A program made the translations under genes and the position numbers. A stretch of DNA of 64,000 nt from Diploptera punctata (lineage: Eukaryota; Arthropoda; Insecta; Blattodea; Blaberidae). Position 1 is the stretch's first letter, and each line of letters starts with the position of its first letter. The stretch spans positions 466,001 to 530,000 of the forward strand of contig JASPKZ010004953.1 of NCBI GenBank assembly GCA_030220185.1, read 5' to 3'. Below, one piece after another: positions 50,686 through 61,449 of this stretch. The notes beneath the pieces are model-generated. The model ran no database searches and was not told the origin of the DNA. It worked only from the letters and a program-made list of their open reading frames with translations.

Positions 50686-50879
50686 AAACCTGAACAGGAA
50701 ATGTTTTAAACCAACATACCCACTAAAAGATCTACGTATTTTTTGTGTTAATGTAAATTGTTATTATTAGAAATACAACGTGGAACTGTTAAAAGAACAA
50801 TAGAACATAAAACGTAGAAGGATGCGCAGTTGTCTATAGAATAATGGCGTTGCCTTTTATAATGTGTTTAATGTAAGCT
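50686..50879. other. No recognisable feature
   Basis: Short AT-rich stretch without a supported feature. Confidence 0.4.
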
Positions 50880-51074
50880 GGTAAGATCTATTAGAATAAT
50901 AGAAAAAAAGAAGAGAAGATGCAGCAAAATGATGTTTTTGAGATATGTAACAGAAAATACAATTTTAGATAAACAAAGTAATGCCGAAATAAGAGAAGAA
51001 CTAAAAAAAAGAGAATGTATGAATGTGTAAGAAGAAGAAGAAAATTTAATTGGTTTCGACATCATCATAAAATG
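50880..51074 (+). mobile_element. LINE post-RT fragment on the plus strand
   Basis: RCSKMMFLRYVTENTILDKQ and SNAEIREELKKREC are followed by a lysine/arginine-rich stretch and FNWFRHHHKM-like residues. This is the C-terminal LINE segment after the RRAARCSK-type box, in opposite orientation to the adjoining LINE-B, and head to head with it. Confidence 0.6.
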
Positions 51075-52140
51075 GAACCAAAACATTTTATTTATATACA
51101 GAATTTTAATGTTTGCACATCTTTCTGTACCTAAAGTTTTATTTTTCTTCTCCACTCGTCTTTCTCCATCCAATCCATGTCCTCCAGTCCTCTTGCTCTC
51201 ATTCCAGTTCTTATTTCCTGCATCCACGAGTTTCGAGGTCTTTCTCTCCTCCTTCTTCCAGGTGGACACCATTCCAATGTTTTCATGGGTAATCTTCCTT
51301 CTTGCATTCGTCGTACGTGCCCATACCAGTTTAATTGCTTATACTGTATATAATCTACTATTGAATAACCAATATTAATTTTTTCTCTTATGTCTTATTT
51401 TGTCTAATTTTGAACATCTTGCTGCTCTCCTCAAGAAGTCCATTTCCATCGACATAAGTTTTTGTTCGCAGTTTTTGTTGAATTTCCAAACTTCAGCTCC
51501 ATATGTGACAGTACTTCTAACTATTGAATTATATATTTGTAACTTATTTTTCCTGGTTATATGTCTGTTCCATAAGACTCCATTCATCATTGCTGTTATT
51601 GCTCTACCTTTATTTATGCTGTTCTTAATACCAATTTCTTGTTTATCCTCTTTATCTAATTTTACTCCCAGACACTCAAATTCTTCACATCCTCTATATA
51701 CCCCTTTTCACCTTCTAATATCAGATCTTCGGTTTCGGCTCCACATCCCATATAAAATGTTTTTTTTCTAAATTTATTTTCAAACCCCAGTTATCGTATT
51801 CGTCCAATAATTTTCTGAACATAAACTCCATGTCTTCATATTCTTGAGCAATTATTATCTGGTCATCCGCAAATAACAGTGTATATATTGTATCTGTTGA
51901 TCCATCTCCAATTGGTACTCCCATTCCTGAACATTTTTTGCTCCGGTTTGACAGTGCTTTATGTATAAATATCTTAAATAATGTTGGTGATATGCTACAA
52001 CCTTGACGAAGGCCTTTTGTGACTTTAATTTCTTCTGATGGAACCAAAAATGACTCTAAAAATAATACTAGACTACCAACCCTGAGGAACACGAGACTTA
52101 TGAAGACCTGGGACAAGATGGGGAGAGAACTAACGAGAAC
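51075..52140 (-). mobile_element. LINE-B fragment with RT motifs B and C
   Basis: A 131-codon frame (52116 to 51721) has motif B GLRQGCSISPTLFKI (from residue 35) and motif C FADD at residues 82-85, then IIIAQEYEDMEFM. After frameshifts follow NGVLWNRHITRKNKLQIYNS, VTYGAEVWKFNKNCEQK, FLRRAARCSKLDKIRHK and the end YKQLNWYGHVRRMQEGRLP, TLEWCPPGRRR. Motif A is missing or unreadable. Nonfunctional. Confidence 0.88.
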
Positions 52141-52679
52141 GGAACGAGCTGGTAAAGTAAATTGTGGAAGCTGATGAGGAGATTGGACTTCTTATATCAA
52201 TCAAGTATGATTTATTACTTCCATTACTTCCATTTGCCAATGAAAAGTGTTTTAACTTAAATACATTGTGATTCAAAAGGTTGCGCACAAATTTCAGAAG
52301 CTTGTAGAGGGGTTGAAATACAACAACTTTTGATTAGTAACTTATGGTCTGGAAAGTAACCCCGGGTCAGTACAAACCCTGGATTGTGAGGATGAACAAG
52401 ACATTATTTTGTGCACACATATTAAGCAAATCTAAATTTTACCTAAATGAATATACCTCATAGTGTTAATTCCTAAAATAAGTAATTATAAGGCATATCA
52501 AATCTAAATAGGAAACACGAATATCCAATATGGCGGATATAACCTCAGATTCTAAATATAACGAACATTTATTTGGCCTCATGTCGTAAGAGGAATAATT
52601 AAAGGCAGAATAATATGAGGTGAGTGGTAAAATTTTACCTAAATGAATATACCTCATAGTGTGAATTCCTAAAATAAGT
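52141..52679. repeat. Unassigned region with ~54-bp direct repeats
   Basis: The segment TTTTACCTAAATGAATATAC...CTAAAATAAGTAA occurs at about 52434-52486 and 52629-52681 with very few differences, 195 bp apart. The stretch lies downstream of the mariner-like remnant at 52680-53430 and may be part of that transposon. Confidence 0.6.
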
Positions 52680-53430
52680 AAATGTAAATTTATTCACCAA
52701 TTTGGTTTTACAACACTATGTGTTCAAAGTCCACCGCTGTGGTCTTGAGGCAGCGTGCTGCCTTGTCACGCAGCGGGCCCGGGTTCGATCCCCGGTTGGG
52801 GCAGTTTTTCTGGGTGAGGTTTTCATCGGGGTTTTTCCTCACCTGTAAGACAAATGTCAGGAAATCTTTAAGGCCCAAACAGTCCCCGAAATCATATGGC
52901 CATCATCCTTATCATTATCATCCTTACCATTATCATTATCATCATCATCCTTCACCGGTGTGGAAAGCAACGGGAAGCTACCACACCTACAATTCCCTAG
53001 TAAAGCTGCAAGCATAGCATGAAAATGCTATGGTTGCAGTGAAGGACCTGCTTTCGGGCAGAATTACTATGGATGGATGGATGTGTTCAAAATGCCTACC
53101 ACCACATTGGATACAGGCATGTTCTTTCACGTGATCAAGAATTTCCTCTTCCATAGCGACTGTTCGAATCGCACGTGGTCGGTCTACATGATGTCATGAA
53201 CGCAATGAACCTGTCTCCTGAGTCAGTGGTGAAAGTTTTGAAACGTTCGAGGATGTGGTTGACGTGTGTTCGGATATTGTGCGCAATCAGATCTTGAGCT
53301 TCGCGTGCTTTACCATACATGAAATGCATGTCTCCAAGTTCTGACAAAAACCACAAATCTTTAAAGTAATGCTGTAGTGGACCTCTACAATACACTGCAG
53401 ATATCGTACTATCTACATAGCGCACGAATG
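52680..53430 (-). pseudogene. Mariner-like transposase remnant (DUF4817-type HTH), split by SINE-1
   Basis: On the minus strand, LSELGDMHFMYGKAREAQDL and THVNHILERFKTFTTDSGD are the DUF4817-type N-terminal helix-turn-helix. After a frameshift comes RPRAIRTVAMEEEILDHVKE, then directly HACIQCGGRHFEHIVL stop, which looks like a transposase C-terminus. The catalytic domain is absent. SINE-1 (52729-53080) lies within the last codons. Confidence 0.72.
52729..53080 (+). mobile_element. SINE-1 copy with TSD
   Basis: Full copy, flanked by an exact 11-bp duplication ATGTGTTCAAA (52718-52728 and 53081-53091). It disrupts the end of the mariner-like remnant. Confidence 0.94.
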
Positions 53431-53452
53431 ACTATCAGATGTTATAATGGGT

Positions 53453-54235
53453 GACTATTTAACTCATGCCCCAAATGGGAGTCAATGACCAATCACGTTT
53501 CAATGATTTCTGTTTTACAACCAATCAGAGTCGTGTTTCACGAAATATTTATCAGTGTTATATTTACCATATTAAAGAAAGCTCCTCCTTTTTAATATTC
53601 TGCACAGGTCTGACCATTATTTTGCAGTGACTGATCCTGTAAGAAATACGGCTACCAGACTGTATATATATATATATATATATATAGTGCATAGATGTGA
53701 ACACATAGCGCTTGCAGGAGTTAATATAAAAACATTTGTAGCAATTTATTATACCACCAAAAAAAAGAAACCACTGTTTGCACTTTCTTAAATGTAGGCC
53801 TATTTTTTTCCCAGGTAATAATCCAGAAAAATATAATTGTCATATTTACATCATATGACATCAGAAATGAATTAATATACAGTTTGATGTGTTTCATTTT
53901 TTTCTCCACTAGAGAGCATTCTTACAATATTGCGTTCCTTTGGCAATAAATACGAGTAGTATGATCTGGTTGCAGTGATAAACAAAAGAAGCAGGTGAAG
54001 CGTACCAATCGTTTCTCATTTGTTTTTAAACATCGCCGTTTACATTAAATATATAAATATTTTAAAATAACTATAGTTAAATAATGATTTGTGAGTAAAC
54101 AGCTTAATTTTATTCGTTAAATAGTCCTAACAAATGCCACTCTTGATTTCCAAATTCTCTAGATAAATTCACTCCTCACTTCGTGAGTCGTGAATTTATC
54201 GATAATTTGGAAATCACTCGTGGCATTACTTATGA
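53453..54235 (+). repeat. Family A repeat, copy A6 (most complete)
   Basis: Full unit from GACTATTTAACTCATGCC to TTATGA, with a TA microsatellite at about 53665-53687 and a long-form hairpin (54133-54227). The arms pair AATGCCAC, TGATTTCCAAATT, ATAAATTCAC and CTCAC with their complements, around a TTC loop. No ORF. Confidence 0.88.
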
Positions 54236-54306
54236 TAAATGATAATGAAGCGCAGGAGAGTTCTTAACCTAAACTTAACCTCAATTCCAGACCATATAAA
54301 TTTTCA

Positions 54307-54379
<73 letters not shown>

Positions 54380-54728
54380 GTTATTACTACTATTAATTGA
54401 GTGCCGATGCTAAAAAAATGTTGAGTACATGTGGATTGTTTCGTCCCCTACCAGTGATGCATGCAATAAACAATATGTTATGCGTTCATTTTACTGTTAA
54501 CATTCGGGCTACAAAACGTCAGCTTTGTAATTCGCGTTCACAGTACAGTACACCTCAAAAGTATACATTACTGAACCTACAGTCACTTTTGTGAAAAAGT
54601 TTTAAAAAAAAAGTGGATCTGGAAGTTTATTATTTTAATATTTCCCTAAACTTAAGTATTTACTTGTGTAGAAGTTACGTTGCACAATCATTAATTAATT
54701 TTAGTTAATATTTTATTTAACGACGCTC
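54236..54728. other. Unassigned; (TTA)n at 54308-54380
   Basis: A TTA microsatellite of about 24 units, then AT-rich sequence without a supported feature. The 65-codon ORF at 54397 is unsupported. Confidence 0.5.
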
Positions 54729-54828
54729 TTTATCAATTCAAGTCATTAGCGCGGCAATCCAAAAGCTGTGACATAGTTTGTTCAGAGGTCTCTTATGTAA
54801 GGTTGAGGTTTTAAAACATGTTGTAAAT

Positions 54829-54830
<2 letters not shown>
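54729..54830 (+). repeat. Long direct repeat flanking a LINE-A pair, left copy
   Basis: About 100 bp (TCAATTCAAGTCATTA ... GAGGTTTTAAAACATG) that recurs at 56302-56392, after the second LINE-A. The left copy has a 17-bp extra stretch. Confidence 0.8.
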
Positions 54831-54862
<32 letters not shown>

Positions 54863-55257
54863 CACTGGCACTATCGAACCCGTAGGTTCATGGCCGCGCG
54901 GACATAAGCTCTCCATACATCCCTATCCTGAGTTAATGATTTCCAATCATTCCCTGTATAATCTACTTCCCTCAAATCATTATTAAAGTTATTCTCCCAC
55001 CTCATTCTCGGTCTACCAACTGGGCGCCTTCCCTCTGGCTTTCCTACAAGAAGCTTCCATGCAAGTCTTTCATTCTTATTATATCTGGCTTCCTATAAAG
55101 ACCATGTAGTTTATTGTTATGTAGTCTTCTCCATTCACCTGTCTGTTCATCTCTCTTTGCTCCAAAAATTTTCCTAAGTACTTTATTCTCAAATACTTGT
55201 AATCTCCTTTCCTCCCTTAAAGCAAGAGTCCATGTTTTGCATCCATATAATATAACT
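54831..55257 (-). mobile_element. LINE-A, 5'-truncated copy with internal deletion
   Basis: TTAC-repeat tail at 54834-54861, the C-terminus RAYVRAAMNLRVR to RPRMRWENN, then a ~52-bp deletion at about 55077 that removes the RRLRWAGHVARM part. It ends inside the GCETWTL region, where the tail of the next LINE-A begins. Confidence 0.88.
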
Positions 55258-56300
55258 TACTTACTTACTCACTGGCACTATCGAACCCGTAGGTTCATGG
55301 CCGCGCGGACATAAGCTCTCCATACATCCCTATCCAGAGCTAATGCTTTCCAATCATTCCCTGTATAATCTACTTCCCTCAAATCATAGTTAATGTTGTT
55401 CTCCCACCTCATTCTTGGTCTACCAACTGGGCGCCTTTCCTCTGCCTTTCCTACAAGAAGCTTCCATGCAAGTCTTTCATTCCCCATACGTGCAACATGT
55501 CCTGCCCATCGCAGTCTACGAGACTTAACTGTTCTTATTATATCTGGCTTCCTATAAAGACCATGTAGTTCATTGTTGTGTAGTCTTCTCCATTCACCTG
55601 TCTGTTCATCTCTCTTTGGTCCAAAAATGTTCCTAAGTACTTTATTCTCAAATACTTGTAATCTCCTTTCCTCCCTTAAAGTAAGAGTCCATGTTTCGCA
55701 CCCATATAATATAACTGGTAGAATAATAGTTTTATATATTTTCAGTTTAACGTTTTTGAAAGAAGTTGGGACATCAAGAGTCTCTGCAGTGCATAATAGC
55801 ACGCATTTCCAGAATTGAGCCTATTGTTTAATTTCTTTGTGCATCTCATTCCTATTTGTGATTATTGTTCCTAGGTATTTGAACTCAGCCGCTTCCTCAA
55901 AATTTCCCTCATTTGTCATTAGCTGTCCATTTCCATTATATAAAGTATTTCTACGTGCGATCATATATTTAGTTTTATTGATATTTACTTCCAGTCCTAA
56001 TTTCTTAGTGTTACTAAATAGTGTATGCGTGTTGGCCTTTAGTATCTCCTCGCTATCGGCCAGTAGTACTACATCATCGGCATAAAGTAACAGCTTATTA
56101 ATACCATTGAGTTGTAAGCCTTCCTTATTCTCTAAAGATTTAATGGCATGCTCTAGTACAAAATTAAATAGTAGAGGAGATAGTGCATCTCCTTGCTTCA
56201 ACCCATTGTGGATTTCAAAAGTATCCGAAAACTGTTTGCCTACACGCACCCTACTCTTTGAGCCATTTAGACACATTCGTATAAGTCTAACTAACACGCC
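55258..56300 (-). mobile_element. LINE-A, nearly intact RT to C-terminus
   Basis: Two long frames overlap the same protein. 56297-55821 has RT motif B GLKQGDALSP (residues 32-41) and motif C YADD (residues 72-75). 55802-55278 runs from KLKIYKTIILPVILYGCETW to RAAMNLRVR. Between them an extra A near 55827 and a missing A near 55762 shift the frame and restore it. No stop otherwise interrupts ~340 codons. It is 5'-truncated before motif A. Confidence 0.92.
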
Positions 56301-56301
56301 C

Positions 56302-56392
56302 TTTATAAATTCAAGTCATTAAACGATGACACAGTTTGCTCAGAGGTCTCTTATTTAGGATTGAGGTTTTAAAACGTGTTGTAAATCTGCGA
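56302..56392 (+). repeat. Long direct repeat flanking a LINE-A pair, right copy
   Basis: Partner of 54729-54830. The order of the blocks AATTCAAGTCATTA, CAGAGGTCTCTTAT, TTGAGGTTTTAAAAC and TGTTGTAAATC is conserved. Confidence 0.8.
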
Positions 56393-56605
56393 TACAAAAC
56401 TCGTGGTTTTCTTCTCTTCCGAAGGAAGCGATGTTCAAGACTTTTACTCATGTTGATGTGAACCAGTTGATAAACTATGAAGTAATATCAGTTTGTTGAC
56501 TTAGTTCACTCAATAATACACTTCTTATTTTTTGTAAATTAGTACAATTTTATTTTGTGCTCTTTACTTTGCTACCAATATTTTTTAGAGGTCGTCATTC
56601 AGTTC

Positions 56606-57813
56606 TTAAAGGAACCGACTGGTGAATTTCACAAAGTTAAAAGAGGAATTTAACCTCTAATTAGTGCTTTCAAAACACAATATTTTCTAAGGTGTAACTA
56701 GAATCTTTTTTAGTTTTCATCTGATTGTTTTAAATATTGTATCACACACATTACGTGCTTATAGTAGCGTTTCTGTAATGTTTAGTGTTTATAAGTAGAA
56801 TAATTTCAGAATTAAGATTTTTTAAAACTATATTTTTAACATTTTCTAAAAAATGCTCCTTACGATGCATTTTTAAATATTCTCTGATGAAATTTGAGAT
56901 TCAGAGTCTTTATGACTCCACTAAACATATTAGATTAGATTAGATTTATTTAGCCTGGTGGAGTTAAGGCCATGTGGCCTTCTCTTCCACTCACCAGGAC
57001 AAACATATATTACACCAGAATATAACAATCTTAATTAACTCTAATATTAAATACTAAGTAAAAATTTGATCAAAAAGATAATATCTATTATATTACGATC
57101 TATAATGCAACCAGTTAATGTTAGTTAAAATTAAGACTAAAACTAATAATAAAGTGTATACAAGCAAGACATATTAAATTGTCCCTGTCTAATGTATATA
57201 AAACACAACGGAAAATAATGAGATATAGAAAACTAATTTTACGATTATACAATATTTAAAACAAAACAAATAAAAATATTTGTTATTCTTAATATTATTT
57301 TCATAAATAATTAAATTGATTAATTGTTAAAAGATTATTATCATATTTACTAAGCAAAAAGTATTCATAAAGGGGAGAAACTGCTTATTTTTCATTTTTT
57401 TGAAAAACAAATATTTTTTATCAGTCTCATTATTTTTTTTTTCATCTCAATTTAAAAGAACACATGCATCTTAGACTAGTGACTACATAGCAAATTTCAA
57501 TTAGCATATATTGGTGAATCTAGCCACAAAAGTTCACTTTGATACCATAAAAATTGCATTGTAAGGAGCGTTTTAAGTTTTGAAAAATACAAAAAAAATG
57601 GAAACAGAAAAAAAAACGCATATTAACATTTATGTAGTAATGCTGATCATATGTGGAAGGGTATTTTAACTCTTGCGTCACGGGCTCAATTTGCTCCTAC
57701 AATAAATTTTTTTACATGAAAATGATACTAAAAATCAGTTATTAAAAAGCAAATAAACAAAAAATGCATTTTTTGCCATTTTTTTAAACATTTTCATCAG
57801 TCGGTCCCCTTAA
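56606..57813. mobile_element. piggyBac-like non-autonomous element (TTAA)
   Basis: TTAA at 56606-56609 and 57810-57813 bound ends AGGAACCGACTGGTGAA and, read inward from the right, GGGGACCGACTGATGAA. TTAA duplication with short inverted ends is typical of the piggyBac superfamily. The interior is AT-rich, has no transposase and is interrupted by LINE-D. Confidence 0.75.
56934..57340 (-). mobile_element. LINE-D 3' end fragment in the piggyBac-like element
   Basis: Begins with TTAGA-repeat tail (complement of TCTAA), the AAGGCC-ACAT-GGCCTT hairpin, then the 3' UTR, as in the copy at 62936-63800. No coding part left. Confidence 0.85.
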
Positions 57814-58178
57814 AGTGTCAATTCGATTCTTGAAGACAATCATTGGATACCCTTTAAACTTAATCAATCGACAGCTTCTTCTTTCTTTTACTTATTGTAG
57901 GCCTAACATATCTTGATTACCTCACTTGTTCCTCCTAACCTCTTCGTTTGTTTATCAATGTATCTCTTGTAATAGCTATTCAGGAGAGTGCTCATTTGTA
58001 TTACGGTACTGTTATCAGTTATTTAGTTATTCTTGTTTTAAACATATTCAAATTGCTTTAACACTATTTTTATACATAGGCCTATGTTTTTTTTAATTTC
58101 TGTGCTCATGCATTTGTTTTGCAAATTGCATTTTAAAAAATCCTGATGTAACTGTCGATGATACAGTACGCCATCATT
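57814..58178. other. No recognisable feature
   Basis: No supported ORF or repeat. Confidence 0.45.
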
Positions 58179-58711
58179 GTCCACCGCTGTGGCCTCGAGG
58201 TAGCATGCTGCTTTGATACGCAGCGGGACCGGGTTCGATCCCCGGTCGTGGCAAGATTCCTGGGTGAGGTTTTTTCGGGGTTTTTCCTCACCTGTAAGAT
58301 AAATGTCAGGAAACTTTAAGGCCCAAACGATCCCCGAACACCATCTGGCCATCATTATCATCAATATCATATTCGCCTAATTAGCTTAACTTTAGTTTAA
58401 GGCCTCTCCTGACGCATCATTACCATCATAAACTCTCATATCATTTAGATTTTTTTTAGATTTATTTAGATTTATTTAGCCTGGTGGAGTTAAGGCCATG
58501 TGGCCTTCTCTTCCACTCACCAGAACAAGCATATGTTACATATGAATACAAAAAAAATACAATAATAGTCATATAAAACAGGACAAACATATGTTACATC
58601 GAGGCAGCGAAACTGCGCCTTCCAGACGCCCCAACCTTACAAGTACGTCATGCCAGGAGAGAACACTAGGAATGTCGAAATGACAACCTGGGGAATTCGG
58701 GAGAAAAAAAA
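58179..58711 (+). mobile_element. SINE-1L copy, split by LINE-D
   Basis: SINE-1 head and the alternative body seen at 4638-5019 (CTCTCCTGACGCATCATTAC, GCCTTCCAGACGCCCCAACC), ending in an A run at about 58703-58711. LINE-D sequence interrupts it at 58447-58603. Confidence 0.82.
58447..58603 (-). mobile_element. LINE-D 3' fragment inside SINE-1L
   Basis: Short 5'-truncated LINE-D tail with TTTAGATTTATT repeats and the AAGGCC-ACAT-GGCCTT hairpin. It separates two halves of SINE-1L that are contiguous at 4638-5019. Confidence 0.85.
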
Positions 58712-58809
58712 GTACACCCTAATTTTATTGTATGATCATAGAATTATAGGCTACATTGAAAAACGACAGCTTTCTTATAACATATTAATTTAAAGATGAG
58801 TCTCCATTT

Positions 58810-59037
58810 TTCAAACGTCTTCTTCTTCTTCACGGTTTAGGCTTATTTACTAGCTCGTTCCGGCTCCAAATTGCTGCTCTTTCCATCTTTTCTTTGGTCT
58901 TCCCAAACATCTTCTTCCTCGTGGTGAATAACTGTATACTGCTTTTGGTAGGCCTATTCTATTCTCAGTCATCCTTGCCAAGTGTTCTTTCCAGTTTGTT
59001 CTATATTTCTCTATTGTTGTGTTTAAATTTTTCAAAC
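58810..59037 (-). mobile_element. LINE-C 3' fragment
   Basis: A 61-codon frame: TTIEKYRTNWKEHLARMTEN, YSYSPRGRRCLGRPKKRW, followed by a GAAGAAGAAG tail as in the 27846 copy. Confidence 0.82.
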
Positions 59038-59084
59038 GTAAAAAATTAAAAGTTGAAAGAAATATGTTGTTTTATATTTGGATA

Positions 59085-59162
59085 AATACGTTATCTTACG
59101 CATAACGCTTGGAATATCAGGTGAATACGTTATCTTACGCATAACGCTTGGAATATCAGGTG
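59085..59162 (+). repeat. 39-bp tandem duplication
   Basis: Two perfect copies of a 39-bp unit starting AATACGTTATCTTACGC. No link to a known element. Confidence 0.95.
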
Positions 59163-60155
59163 AAATGCTATGTAGTAACATTTCACTGATTAAATATAAG
59201 AAATATATTTTTTTATCCCTTGTTTCTTGGAATTCATTTTGTGGATAACATCTGGAAACACTCTACATTACCTTCGAGTCCAATTAGTTATCTTTAGTTT
59301 CGCTGCCTTTCTTCATTTCCACGCCAGATCATTAAATGCGAAGTGAATAACAATTTCTGAGACGTAGATATTCGCCAGAAACGAAATTCTCAGCAGATAA
59401 AACACATCTATGAATAATGTGTAAATTCATAGAAGTCGCGAAACTCCTGGTTGACTGGTGTTAAATCGATTTTATTCCTTTTTTTTACAGGCACTTTAAC
59501 ATCTAAGGTCATATCGCGTAAGAATTTTTTATTTTACTCACTGAGCTGTGCTTGTGTAAAATCTTCTGTTTTTTTTGTAAAAAATTCACTTGATTTAAGT
59601 GTATTATATTAACGAGATTTTTCTTGCTTTCTTTAACTTCCTATGAGATATGTAAACGTATTTTCATAGGAGGAGGAAGAATATCTGAAATGGTATTTAT
59701 CGAGCAAGGACACGAAATATTTTTGTAATGTGTAATCAACATAATGACGGACCGCCCTCTGAAATATCTGTAACCTTAATGCAAAATATGGAAAGATCTT
59801 TTTTAATTTTGTATTTATCTCAAGTACTTCTACAAAACTAAAATAAAGGGTGGGCATAAGTTTTACATCTAATCCGACTCTTACTATTCTTGTTGCTGGA
59901 TTACTTTTTATTTCGAAATCGTCTATTCAAGAGCTGCGTAGAGGACAAACAGCAGGGAAAAAATAGAGACGAATTTAGAGATTTAAATAAAATGAAATGG
60001 GAGCAAACTAGGCCCCTAATTATTTGTAGGTAATAATTTCTTAAAAAGCAAAATGAATTAATTAATGTTGTTATTATAAAGACTATTCTTTCAGATTGGA
60101 AGTGAACTTTTATTTATTTTCACAGCAACAAACTGAACTTTTCGTGTAAACTAAT
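59163..60155. other. No recognisable feature
   Basis: About 1 kb of AT-rich DNA. The 74-codon minus ORF at 59633-59857 has no motif I recognise. Confidence 0.45.
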
Positions 60156-60220
60156 TCACTGGCACTAAGGTCGCGCAAACATAATCTCTCCATACATCCC
60201 TATCCTGAGCTAATGTGCGC
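60156..60220 (-). mobile_element. LINE-A 3'-terminal scrap
   Basis: About 65 bp matching the LINE-A end from CACTGGCACT to GAGCTAATG. It is cut at GC-rich sequence GCGCCGCGCGATCC. Confidence 0.7.
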
Positions 60221-60552
60221 CGCGCGATCCTACCTTTTATATAACATTGAGTTTGAAAGTTTTAAGTGACTATATCGACATTCCTTTGCCCGGGCCCCTA
60301 GAAGGCAAAGATTAATCCACCTTTCCTTTGTAAATTATTTAACATATAGTACTGAATGTTAAACAGTATTATAATCGTGGAAGCTAGAAGGAAAAAGGGG
60401 ATTAAATTGGCTTGAGAAAGCTTTAGAATATATGTCAATACGAAACATGACTAGCTACACAATTAGTAAACATACGTTAACTAAAAAGAAAATATAACTT
60501 TTAATAATAATAAGTTGGTAAGAGGCACTCGAAAGAGCATTAAGTTATAAGT
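60221..60552. other. No recognisable feature
   Basis: No supported ORF or repeat. Confidence 0.45.
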
Positions 60553-60720
60553 TTATGATTTGTCTTTTATGAGTTCATTCAGTGATCCTGTCCATATTCT
60601 GCATTGTTTGTAATGGTATCGTTCACACTTTTGGTCGCATATTTTGCATTCACACGAATCACTCGGTTGGTGGAATTTTGTATTTTTGCACATTTTGTGA
60701 TAACTTTTAATGAGAATCAT
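60553..60720 (-). other. Small Cys-rich ORF (55 codons), unsupported
   Basis: ATG at 60720 to TAA at 60553. The peptide begins MILIKSYHKMCK and has six Cys at residues 11, 23, 25, 28, 32 and 40, with the segment CECKICDQKCERYHYKQC. There is no signal peptide, promoter or splice evidence. The pattern could be a zinc-binding tail of a decayed transposase, an exon of a secreted peptide, or chance. I do not claim a function. Confidence 0.25.
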
Positions 60721-61214
60721 AAATCAGATAATTGAAATACAAATAATATAACAAAAAAATATCTTCTTGACCATTGAAAGAAAATGTGTGAACATAAGTT
60801 AACAAACTCGGTCATCAATAATTAAAAAAAAAGACAATGATAATAATAATATTCATACACACACACACATCAGTCCAGCCAAGGGCTAGGGTTCACAGTC
60901 CTGGTTGCCCTACCCTGGCTTATGGGACTGATGAAACCAAAGAGCTCCCTCGAGCTACCGTCGACCTGACCACGACGATCCCAAAGTTGATGATGACCCT
61001 GATACCAACTTGCACAGCTTATTTGAGGCTTTCCATAACAAGGGGAAGATGCGCAGTCATACGCAGCGCATAAAGGAGGAAGGGGGAGGTAGGTAGGAGA
61101 GAGGACAACGAAGACAGGAATTTGGCACTGTTATATAACATCACTGTAGCTGGAAGACACGATGACGTAGTTGTTACGTAGTTTTCACGTACCGAAAAAG
61201 TGATTTCGGTACAA
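60721..61214. other. No recognisable feature (patch of higher GC)
   Basis: The region 60870-61080 is less AT-rich and contains a CA run at about 60858-60870. The open frame there shows no domain. Confidence 0.4.
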
Positions 61215-61449
61215 ATGTTTTCCACTCCCCTGTATAATATACTTCCCTCAAATCATGGTTAATGTTATTCTCCCACTTCATTCTTGGTCTACCAATTGGG
61301 CGTTTTCCATCTGATTTTCCTACAAGAAGCTTCCATGCACCTCTTTCATTTCCCATTCGTGCCACATGTCCTGCCCATCGCAGTCTACGAGATCTAACTA
61401 TTTTTATTATATCTGGTTTCTTATAAATATCATGTAGCTCACCTAACAT
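61215..61449 (-). mobile_element. LINE-A fragment, internal piece of the post-RT region
   Basis: Encodes LGELHDIYKKPDIIKIVRSR, RRLRWAGHVARMGNERGAW, RPIGRPRMKWENNINHDLRE. Both ends of LINE-A are absent, so it was truncated on each side. Confidence 0.87.
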
